Assembly (NCBI RefSeq): GCF_963664415.1
Contig: NZ_OY761442.1
Location: 310,001 to 374,000, forward strand
DNA: 64,000 nucleotides
Origin: an uncultured Desulfobacter sp.
GTDB taxonomy: Bacteria; Desulfobacterota; Desulfobacteria; Desulfobacterales; Desulfobacteraceae
Reading direction: 5' to 3'
Shown here: in pieces, positions 17,516-24,699 of the stretch
Position numbering within the stretch: position 1 is the stretch's first letter
How the letters are laid out: each line of letters begins with the position of its first letter
Made by a program: the position numbers and the translations under genes
Notes under the pieces: model-generated
Databases searched by the model: none
What the model saw: only the letters and a program-made list of their open reading frames with translations
What the model was told of the DNA's origin: nothing

Positions 17516-19243
17516 TTATTGTATATTTGTTTGCATGATCAGTTCCCTGCGGTACAGATCAAGTATGCGTGACTTGGAAATCATTCCTGAAAAGCGGTTA
17601 TGATCCACCACCGGGATGTGATCGATGTTAAAGGCCTCCATAAATTCCAGTACATCATGGAGATCATCGTCATAAGAGACCGTTACCATATCCGTATCCA
17701 TGATCTGGTTAAGGAATATCATGTCATAAAAGGCAGGCTCCAGCGCATATTTTCTGATACTTGAAACCCGGACCATTCCCAGGTAATTGCCGGTCTCATC
17801 AGATATAACCGGGTAGTGGTTGCGGTCTGAATTGCGAATTATATTAATAAACTCTCTAAAAACCATATTTTCCGATACGGTCTTGTAGTTGGTGTCAATG
17901 ATTTCGTTTAAGCTTAGATCTGACAAAACTCTTGCATCCGTCCCTGGCCGCATGAATTCGCCACGCTCAATAAGATCTTTAAAATAAAAAGAAGCCGGTT
18001 CGATAATATGGCTTAACGTCGATGAGATGGAAGATACAAGCAGCAAAAGCAAAATGGCCTCATATCCGCCGGTAATTTCGGCAATCAGAAAAATACTGCT
18101 TAATGGGGCCTGCATAACCCCGGCCATGATACCGGTCATGCCTAACAGTGCATAAGCACCTTCCGAGGTTACCGCGGCATTAGGGAAAACGAACATCATC
18201 GCCTTGTAGAATACCACGCCGCTAAGACTGCCGATGACAAGACAAGGCGCAAAGATGCCCCCGGAACCGCCCCAACCCAGGGTGATGGACGTGACAAATA
18301 TTTTTAAGAAAAGTCCAAGGAATACGAGCCAGAATGCCATGGGAAACGTACCGCTTACCATTTCCATGATCGGATGATACCCTTCACCCAGCACCATTGG
18401 CATGAAAATTCCTATGGTACCCACTGTGCAACCGCCCATCATTGCCCGAAGCCAGGGGGATACAGGTGTTCGTTTGGCTATGCCCCCCACTTTTCTGAGC
18501 GTCCGTGTAAAAATTACAGAGATTATTGCGGTGAACAGGGCGAGTCCGATGCTGCCTAAAATATCTCCTGTAAAAATATCAAATGGATGGTGCTGAAAAA
18601 GCTCTTTTTCAGGGATAATGGCTTCACTGATCTGTGCACCGGCCACCGCCGCAATGGTAATGGGAATGATATTGACAAATTTCCATTCCCCTAAAATGAT
18701 CTCAATGGAAAAAATAAGTCCGGCCACAGGGGCATGAAAAATGGAAGCAATAGCACCGGCTGTACCACAGCCCACTAATGTCATGCGTTGTCGATCATTT
18801 AGGCCTAAAAATTTTGCGATATTGGAGCCGATGGCAGATCCGCTCATGACAACCGGGGCTTCAGGGCCTGCAGAGCCACCGCTGGCAATGGTTAAAAAAC
18901 TGGATACAAGTCTTGAAACGGTAGACCGAAGTCGCAGAAGTCCGCCCCGTCTGGATACGGCGTATATGACTTCGGGCACGCCATGGCCTGCACCTTCCCG
19001 CACAACTTTATCAAGAAACAGAAAAGAGAGCATTGCGCCGATGCCCGGCAAGATAAATGCCCAGCCGTATTGGCGGTAGGGCGCAAGAAATTCAAGAACC
19101 GAAGCCAATGAAAGCCTTAGCGCCACGGCTGCAACACCTGCACAAATACCGACCACGGCACCGGCAGTCATCAGCACGAGTCGGTCGTCAAAAAGAAAAA
19201 ATTTTGCATAAAAAGAATTATAAGTTTGTTTTAGCTTGCTCAT
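17516..19243 (-). CDS. ClC-family anion channel/transporter with CBS pair
   Basis: The 575-residue protein has about ten or more membrane helices and ClC motifs: GAGHGVPEV (for GSGIPE), GSAGPEAPVV (for GREGP, keeping the gating glutamate) and GGSGGIFAPCLVIG (for GxFxP). Residues from about 450 form two CBS domains (for example YDDDLHDVLEFMEAFNIDHI). In the helix after APVAGLIFS the text is IEIILGEW, so the residue matching the proton glutamate E203 of E. coli ClC appears to be Ile. This suggests a channel or uncoupled transporter, not a strict Cl-/H+ exchanger; that is an inference from eye alignment. It lies between the HTH-IIA regulator and usp. Confidence 0.92.
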   Translation of the reverse strand: MSKLKQTYNSFYAKFFLFDDRLVLMTAGAVVGICAGVAAVALRLSLASVLEFLAPYRQYGWAFILPGIGAMLSFLFLDKVVREGAGHGVPEVIYAVSRRGGLLRLRSTVSRLVSSFLTIASGGSAGPEAPVVMSGSAIGSNIAKFLGLNDRQRMTLVGCGTAGAIASIFHAPVAGLIFSIEIILGEWKFVNIIPITIAAVAGAQISEAIIPEKELFQHHPFDIFTGDILGSIGLALFTAIISVIFTRTLRKVGGIAKRTPVSPWLRAMMGGCTVGTIGIFMPMVLGEGYHPIMEMVSGTFPMAFWLVFLGLFLKIFVTSITLGWGGSGGIFAPCLVIGSLSGVVFYKAMMFVFPNAAVTSEGAYALLGMTGIMAGVMQAPLSSIFLIAEITGGYEAILLLLLVSSISSTLSHIIEPASFYFKDLIERGEFMRPGTDARVLSDLSLNEIIDTNYKTVSENMVFREFINIIRNSDRNHYPVISDETGNYLGMVRVSSIRKYALEPAFYDMIFLNQIMDTDMVTVSYDDDLHDVLEFMEAFNIDHIPVVDHNRFSGMISKSRILDLYRRELIMQTNIQ

Positions 19244-19262
19244 GATAGGTCCGAATAACCGA

Positions 19263-19940
19263 TTATATATTTTCGGTTAGGTGCAGGGCATCAATTTTTT
19301 CGATTAACACAGATTGTTCCGGGCAGGTTTTTAAAAATTCACTGAATTGTCTGTTGCGTAAACACAAAGAAATCGCTGAGAGCAGGTGAAGGTGAAATTT
19401 TAAATCCGGAAACAGGATAAAAAACAGGGTCGAGACAGGCTGCTTATCCAATGCATGATAATCCACAGGATTTTTAAGAAAGCAGACTGCGACCATGGGG
19501 TGTTCAAGATAGTTAAGGGGCGTTCTTGGGTGAGGAATGGCAATGCCGCCGCCAACCCCTGTGGACAAGGCTTCTTCTCTTTTGACAAGCTGCTGAACAA
19601 GGTCCGGTTTGTGATTATCCGGAACGGCCTGAATCCTTTCAACGCACGCACTAATTACTGACGGTACATCGGGGCCTGTATCAATATCGTGATACACGCC
19701 GCCGCTCTTGATGGCGGTGGGCAAAGAAACCTTATCTTCGGTCTCGGGACCCTGGGCCGGGCGGGGTTTCAAGTTGAGGGAAATATGGTTTTTCGCAGCC
19801 CAGTTTTTCAAATCTCTGGCGTGAAAGCTGTAGGTCCTCCCTGTTTTGGACACAGGCAACTTTCCCTGGCGAATCCAGCGCTCTATGGTTGTACGGGAGA
19901 CCCCTAAAGACTTGCATAACTCAGATATTAGAATTTCCAT
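19263..19940 (-). CDS. Helix-turn-helix and PTS IIA (fructose/nitrogen type) domain protein
   Basis: Residues 1-50 are an excisionase/MerR-like helix-turn-helix (LISELCKSLGVSRTTIERWI, then RQGKLPVSKTGRTYSF). Residues about 80-220 form a PTS EIIA type-2 domain with the phospho-histidine motif GGIAIPHPRTP. No sugar-specific IIB or IIC partner is near. Like PtsN, it is likely regulatory: phosphorylation at the histidine may control the neighbouring transporter. It is the first gene of the operon with clC, usp and the Fe-S protein, 19 bases before clC. Confidence 0.88.
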   Translation of the reverse strand: MEILISELCKSLGVSRTTIERWIRQGKLPVSKTGRTYSFHARDLKNWAAKNHISLNLKPRPAQGPETEDKVSLPTAIKSGGVYHDIDTGPDVPSVISACVERIQAVPDNHKPDLVQQLVKREEALSTGVGGGIAIPHPRTPLNYLEHPMVAVCFLKNPVDYHALDKQPVSTLFFILFPDLKFHLHLLSAISLCLRNRQFSEFLKTCPEQSVLIEKIDALHLTENI

Positions 19941-20040
19941 CTTTTCCTTAACGCGGGTTGCTGTGTGATAAACCTCATTTTAAACTGTGATGATTTATAT
20001 AAACCAAACCCGGCAGAATAACAACCCCGGCACACCCGCG

Positions 20041-20090
20041 AATAAAAAAGGGATAAAAGCTTTAGTACACGCTTTTATCCCTTTTTTATT
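20041..20090. terminator. Perfect 20-bp inverted repeat, probable terminator of the SulP/two-component operon
   Basis: AATAAAAAAGGGATAAAAGC (20041-20060) is the exact reverse complement of 20071-20090, with a ten-base loop. A T-run follows the GC part on both strands, so it can stop transcription either way. It lies 37 bases after the last receiver gene of the leftward SulP operon, and about 100 bases upstream of the start of the next leftward operon (HTH-IIA). Confidence 0.85.
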
Positions 20091-20127
20091 CGTTAGAAAA
20101 ATGGTTAAACCTCTTAAGTCTGCAGAT

Positions 20128-20556
20128 CTACCATCCCCGGGTTTCCATGATTTCCTTGATTCTTTCTTCCGCTTTTTTCTCTACTAGAATCATCTTTTTG
20201 GCCTGGGCTTTTTTGATCTTTTCAGTCAGGGTCGAAAGATCAGCCGGTTTTTCAAGTAAATCCATAGCGCCTAGCTTCATGGCCTCGATACCCTTTTCAA
20301 CCGTAGCATGCCCGGTTAAAAGAATCACCTGAAGCTCAGGTTTTTTCTTTTTCAGGATTTTTAAGGTTTCGATACCATCCATCTCCGGCATCTGCAGGTC
20401 AAGAACCACCACGTCAAAGGATTTTTCTTCAACGCTTTTCAGGCCCTCAATAGCGGAACTCGAAGTGCTCACGTCCATTCCCCGGTTCGTCATTCTCTCT
20501 GCCAGGGCTTGTGTAAACTCCTGTTCGTCATCTATAATTAAAACTTTTTCACTCAT
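20128..20556 (-). CDS. Single-domain response regulator
   Basis: A 142-residue CheY-like receiver: acidic pocket IDDE near residue 9, phospho-acceptor Asp in VVVLDLQMPEMDG (near 52), Thr in LLTGHA and Lys in EKPAD. About 25 charged residues follow as an amphipathic tail. There is no DNA-binding or enzyme output. Its sequence around DDEQEFTQALAERM is close to the receivers at 21263 and 23473, so the three look like paralogues. It is the last gene of the operon. GGAG precedes the ATG at good spacing. Confidence 0.92.
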   Translation of the reverse strand: MSEKVLIIDDEQEFTQALAERMTNRGMDVSTSSSAIEGLKSVEEKSFDVVVLDLQMPEMDGIETLKILKKKKPELQVILLTGHATVEKGIEAMKLGAMDLLEKPADLSTLTEKIKKAQAKKMILVEKKAEERIKEIMETRGW

Positions 20557-20618
20557 TGCCGGGGTCTCCTTTTAATTAGTTGATATTAAAGAAGTTGTTA
20601 TTTGTTTAGATTGTTATT

Positions 20619-21266
20619 TTATCTGCCAAAGACAAGGTCCGCTCTGCTATTCTGATCTTCCAATACAATTTTTGCCTGGAATAGATCCAATGTCTGACTG
20701 CTTGCCTGTAGGTTCAAATCCGATGCAAAAGGTTGTTCGCACTGAAAACTTAAACAAACTTGGCTTTCCTTATCTTCCTTAGAGAATATATTGAGAACGG
20801 TCCCGGATGCAAGGTTTTCCGTTACATTTTCTAAAATTGACCAAATCAGAAACAATAAAAAGAAGAAAGAGCCATTGACATAAAGCTTGTCGGCAGCCTC
20901 GGTATGATTGACCTGAATGCCTTTATTGGCAATGATTCTTGCACCAAGACCCAAGGCAAGCCCCACCGCTTCATCCAGATCTATCTGTTGTTCAGGTTTG
21001 TCCATGCTGTGGGAAAAGGCGTTAAGGGATTTTACGATAGTATCAGCCCGGCCGATCTGCTTTTCAATACGCTGGACAATTGCTGAAAAACGCTCGATAT
21101 CCAGCGGCTTGCCCTTTTGGGCCATCATAAGGTGATCAGACATCAGTCCTGCATTCTCATTCATGATGGCCAGACAGTTTTTTATATCATGGGATATGGA
21201 TGCCCCCATCTGGCCGAAATAAGCCGGACCGTGTTGGTCTGTAATTTCCTGGATGGTGTGTTTCAA
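20619..21266 (-). CDS. Degenerate histidine-kinase-like protein
   Basis: The N-terminal half looks like a HisKA dimerisation domain with a possible phospho-acceptor in ASISHDIKNCLAIMNENAGL (near residue 26). That matches the AHEINNPLAIINEKAGL of the full kinase at 21640, so it is probably derived from it. The ATPase part is poor: SILENVTENLASG may be a broken N-box, and there are no GxG boxes before the end at 215 residues. It may be a phosphotransfer or phosphatase partner, not a kinase. It starts at a TTG (21266) with GGAGG upstream, overlapping the end of the preceding receiver gene. Confidence 0.72.
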   Translation of the reverse strand: MKHTIQEITDQHGPAYFGQMGASISHDIKNCLAIMNENAGLMSDHLMMAQKGKPLDIERFSAIVQRIEKQIGRADTIVKSLNAFSHSMDKPEQQIDLDEAVGLALGLGARIIANKGIQVNHTEAADKLYVNGSFFFLLFLIWSILENVTENLASGTVLNIFSKEDKESQVCLSFQCEQPFASDLNLQASSQTLDLFQAKIVLEDQNSRADLVFGR

Positions 21267-21634
21267 TTTTTTCCTCCATCAAGCATGACTTGGTTAAGCT
21301 TTTCAATCAGACTGTCAATTTCTACAGGTTTTACAAGATAAAAAGCCTCTCCAGTCTGAGAACACCCTTCGTGGTAACACTCTTCAGAGCCGTGGCCGGT
21401 CATGAAAATAAACTTGAGTTCAGGACAGATCTTCTCCAGCTGTTTCTTGAGCTCAAATCCGTTCATCTCCGGCATCTGAACATCCAACACCGCAATGTCA
21501 TAGCTTTGATCAGACAGCATGGCAATAGCGTCATTGGGAGTGACGGCCCAGTGTGCATCAATTCCTCTGAACCCAAGCCGTTCTGCCAGGGTAGAGACCA
21601 ATTCTTTCTCATCGTCCACCAGAAGTATCTGCAT
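21263..21634 (-). CDS. Single-domain response regulator
   Basis: A 123-residue receiver: VDDE at the N-terminus, Asp in IAVLDVQMPEMNG, Thr in FMTGHG and Lys in LVKPVE. An unusual stretch HEGCSQTGEAFYL stands where helix 4 begins. No output domain is present. It starts five bases after the sensor kinase stop and overlaps the degenerate kinase gene, so the three are translated together. It is a likely partner of the kinase at 21640-23376. Confidence 0.92.
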   Translation of the reverse strand: MQILLVDDEKELVSTLAERLGFRGIDAHWAVTPNDAIAMLSDQSYDIAVLDVQMPEMNGFELKKQLEKICPELKFIFMTGHGSEECYHEGCSQTGEAFYLVKPVEIDSLIEKLNQVMLDGGKN

Positions 21635-21639
21635 AGTGT

Positions 21640-23376
21640 TTACTCTTCTTTTTGTATTGTTGTGGGCAGATAGATTATAAATGTTGTGCCCTCGTTAACC
21701 TTGCTTTTTACTTTAATTCGTCCCCCCAATTCCTGAATAAGGCCGTAGGTGATAGAAAGCCCTAGTCCCGTACCGCCTTGGTTGGTTTTTGTGGAGAAAA
21801 AAGGCTCAAAAATATGTTTAAGGTTTTCAGGGGAAATACCACATCCACTATCGCTTATGTCAATGCGGACAAAGGGTTCCTCCGTTTCTTGTGCACTGAT
21901 GGAAAGCTTGCCGTCTTTGGGCATAGCTGCAAATGCGTTATTGACTATGTTTAAAAAAACCTGTTGCAGCTTACCCCGGTTGCCAACGATTTGGGGCAGG
22001 GTCTCAGGCACATCTATATCAATAAAAATTTTTTTCAACTGTGCCTCTTTTACCAGAAACACCAGCACTTCATCAAGGACGGATTTAAGGGTTAACGGCA
22101 CTGGCTTTGTCTGGGTCTGGCGACCGAAACTGAGCAGTTGGCGAGTAATTCTGCTGCACCGTTTCACCGAAGCAAGGATGACATCCACAATTTCAAGAAG
22201 TCTTGGATCCTCTTTGAGTTCCTGCTTAAAATGGGCCATATCCTTTATAAGTCCTGCCTTTTCATTGATAATTGCCAGAGGATTATTGATCTCATGGGCC
22301 ACGCCTGCGGCAAGGCGGCCGATGGATGCCATTTTGTTTTCATATTCAGCCATATGAAAATATTTGGAACGTTTCAGGTCTAAGTATTTTAGACGCCGGA
22401 CAAAATAACCGGTCACTGCACCAATCCATAAAAGGACGACAGATATGCTTATCCCTAAGTACTTGATCACTGTTGACTGGCTGGTATGCCAGGGGGACAT
22501 GATCACCTGCTTGGATTTTAGCACCACCAGGATAAATGGTGTATTGGGGATGTCCCGGAACGCCGCGATCAACTCCTGTCCATCTTCTAATGTAATGGGC
22601 ATCGTGCGGGTTTGGTCAGTGGCCAGAGGTAAGTCAATGTTTGCTTTTTCAAGCACATCCCCGAAATGGTGAGAAGGCGTTTGAAGCACACCTTGGGCAT
22701 TGATCAAAAAGGCATCCCCGTTTCCCGATGTTTTAACTTCGGATATAATCTGGGGTAACTGGTGTTCAATGGTGGCCCGGATGATGAAATAGCTGTTGTC
22801 CGGAGCCGTATGGCGCAGGGCAATGGAAATATGGGGAACGTTTCGGAATCCTAAAAATACATCACTTACGGAAATCCCATGGGCCATGGTGTCCTTAAAC
22901 CATTGCTGATCCTTGTAGTCTTTACCTGCTAACTCATGGGGACCCGCATAGGCACCTTGAATGCCGGTGGCGTCAATAATGCCGATATCCGTAAAGCCAC
23001 CAAAGCTTTGGTGTAAAAAAATTAAAATTTTTGTTAATTGCTGTGTGTTTTCAAGCTGCTCAAAGGAATTGGACCGCACCACGTAGCTTAATGCATTTTT
23101 TCGTTCATCTAAAAAAAAGGAGAGTGAACGCCAGGTATTTGAGGCCAGTCGGGAAGCTCTGGCCTCGGCATCATTTTCAAGAGACCGCCGGGTCAGGTTG
23201 TAATCCAGGACAGCAAAAAAGATAACAGGAATAATGGCAAATGCAGCTGTCAGCACAAAGGAGAGCAGCCATATCCGCCGGTAATTGAGGAATTCTCCCG
23301 AAAGCAGTTTGGTGGTTGAGCCTGGGCTATCTGCTTTTTTTTCGGTATTCTTTGTTTCCTGGGCCATAATGGACAT
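21640..23376 (-). CDS. Membrane sensor histidine kinase with dCache-like sensor
   Basis: After a short cytoplasmic start comes a membrane helix (about 35-57), a periplasmic dCache-like sensor of about 240 residues (FTDIGIIDATGIQGAYAGPH, DYKDQQWFKD, SVSDVFLGFRNVPHISIA), a second helix near 310 and a kinase core. The core has H-box GVAHEINNPLAIINEKAGL, N-box IVNNAFAAM, DSGCGI and GGTGLGLSI. The frame extends to 23445, but the ATG at 23376 has AGGA six bases upstream, giving 578 residues. It lies within the SulP operon and probably phosphorylates the adjacent receivers. The ligand is unknown. Confidence 0.92.
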   Translation of the reverse strand: MSIMAQETKNTEKKADSPGSTTKLLSGEFLNYRRIWLLSFVLTAAFAIIPVIFFAVLDYNLTRRSLENDAEARASRLASNTWRSLSFFLDERKNALSYVVRSNSFEQLENTQQLTKILIFLHQSFGGFTDIGIIDATGIQGAYAGPHELAGKDYKDQQWFKDTMAHGISVSDVFLGFRNVPHISIALRHTAPDNSYFIIRATIEHQLPQIISEVKTSGNGDAFLINAQGVLQTPSHHFGDVLEKANIDLPLATDQTRTMPITLEDGQELIAAFRDIPNTPFILVVLKSKQVIMSPWHTSQSTVIKYLGISISVVLLWIGAVTGYFVRRLKYLDLKRSKYFHMAEYENKMASIGRLAAGVAHEINNPLAIINEKAGLIKDMAHFKQELKEDPRLLEIVDVILASVKRCSRITRQLLSFGRQTQTKPVPLTLKSVLDEVLVFLVKEAQLKKIFIDIDVPETLPQIVGNRGKLQQVFLNIVNNAFAAMPKDGKLSISAQETEEPFVRIDISDSGCGISPENLKHIFEPFFSTKTNQGGTGLGLSITYGLIQELGGRIKVKSKVNEGTTFIIYLPTTIQKEE

Positions 23377-23472
23377 CCTGTTCCTGAAATATTCCGGTGC
23401 GTTTTTGTTTGAGCGGCTTGTTAGAAGGGGCACAAAACCGCCCAAATAGGTTTTATTATTCAGACATTCTCT

Positions 23473-24687
23473 TTATTGTTTCTGCCGGATTTTTTCATTG
23501 GCAGCCTCCAGATTCCGGCTCAACTCTTCTATATCCACAGGTTTTTGCAGATAGGCAAATGCGCCAAGTTTCATACAAATATCCCTGTCCGCGTCCGACC
23601 CATGACCTGTTAGGATGATGACTTCGATATTCGGTCTGGATGCCTTGACTTTTTTAAGAACTTCAATACCGTCAATGCCGGGCATTTTCAGATCCAGAAT
23701 CATTACATCGGGCTCATCGGCTTCCACAAGATTAAGAGCGGATTCACCGTCATAGGCAATGGCGGATCCCATATCACGCATCTGCAGTCTTTCGGAAAGG
23801 GTCTGGACAAATTCTCGTTCGTCGTCAACCAATAGAACTTTTGAGGGTACCTGAAAATCAAATCTGCGGTAGATGTCCGCCTGGTAAAACCCCTTGCCGA
23901 TCCGGGTTTCAACCGAAGATACCCCTTCAACTTGTTGTACTATATTTTTAAGCTCTTCTTCAAGCTTTCCTAACAAAAGAACATTGGTATTGATGGTCAG
24001 GGTAACCAGTCCGTCCCTGGCACTGACGCCAACCGCATGGCCTTCTTTGGACAATGCGACCTCCACCCGTGCAGCCAGGGCAAAGTCTTCGGCGGCCTTT
24101 TTAGATGCCTTGGTGGGCTGGATGACTTCATTTTTTAAGTTTTCAAGAATCAGGGCGACAGCTTCATCTTTGGTCATCTTGTCCGTGGGCAATATCATGT
24201 CGTAAAGGGAAGCATCCCAGGGATCTGCAATTTTATAAAGTGTATTGGACCATGCACTGGTTGTTTCATCGCTTTTTGATATCAGACTTGACGCCTCTTT
24301 TTCACTTATGTTGTGTTCTTTCATGGCCTGTTCAATGCGAGAAGCCTTGTCTGCAATTAAACAGATCCTTAATGCATGGCTTATGGATGCAGGGATTAAA
24401 AGGCTTGTAAATCCTTCAATCATGATTTCATCCTGGGACATGCACTCTGCCGCAGCAAGACGCAGGTAGGCAATGGCTCGCTCTTTTTCATGGGTAAATT
24501 TATTAAACACTGATGTTTTATCAAGAAAAGATTTGGCAATTTTCTTTTCGGGCATTCCGGACTGCTCGCTGGCCGAAGCGACCAGTTCTTTGTCTGTCAG
24601 CAGTTTAAATCCGCTTTGATCAATAACATCTGAAATGATTGACGCTTTGCCGCAATATGAACCGCTGAAAAATGTCAGTATAGACAT
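23473..24687 (-). CDS. Cytidylate-kinase-like, BON and receiver domain fusion
   Basis: Three parts are visible in 404 residues. Residues 1-190 resemble the cytidylate-kinase-like family (Cytidylate_kin2 type), with a P-loop-like but irregular FSGSYCGKASII and helical EIMIEGFTSLLIP. Residues about 205-268 look like a BON domain (VEVALSKEGHAVGVSARDGL, then VQQVEGVSSVETRIG). Residues 282-400 are a receiver with VDDE, Asp332 in MILDLKMPG, LTGHG and QKPVD. The P-loop is one residue short and lacks the usual Ser/Thr, so catalytic activity is doubtful. It follows sulP by 12 bases and may sense a nucleotide or transport state for the two-component relay. AAGGAG precedes the ATG. Confidence 0.82.
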   Translation of the reverse strand: MSILTFFSGSYCGKASIISDVIDQSGFKLLTDKELVASASEQSGMPEKKIAKSFLDKTSVFNKFTHEKERAIAYLRLAAAECMSQDEIMIEGFTSLLIPASISHALRICLIADKASRIEQAMKEHNISEKEASSLISKSDETTSAWSNTLYKIADPWDASLYDMILPTDKMTKDEAVALILENLKNEVIQPTKASKKAAEDFALAARVEVALSKEGHAVGVSARDGLVTLTINTNVLLLGKLEEELKNIVQQVEGVSSVETRIGKGFYQADIYRRFDFQVPSKVLLVDDEREFVQTLSERLQMRDMGSAIAYDGESALNLVEADEPDVMILDLKMPGIDGIEVLKKVKASRPNIEVIILTGHGSDADRDICMKLGAFAYLQKPVDIEELSRNLEAANEKIRQKQ

Positions 24688-24699
24688 GGGAAGTCTCCT

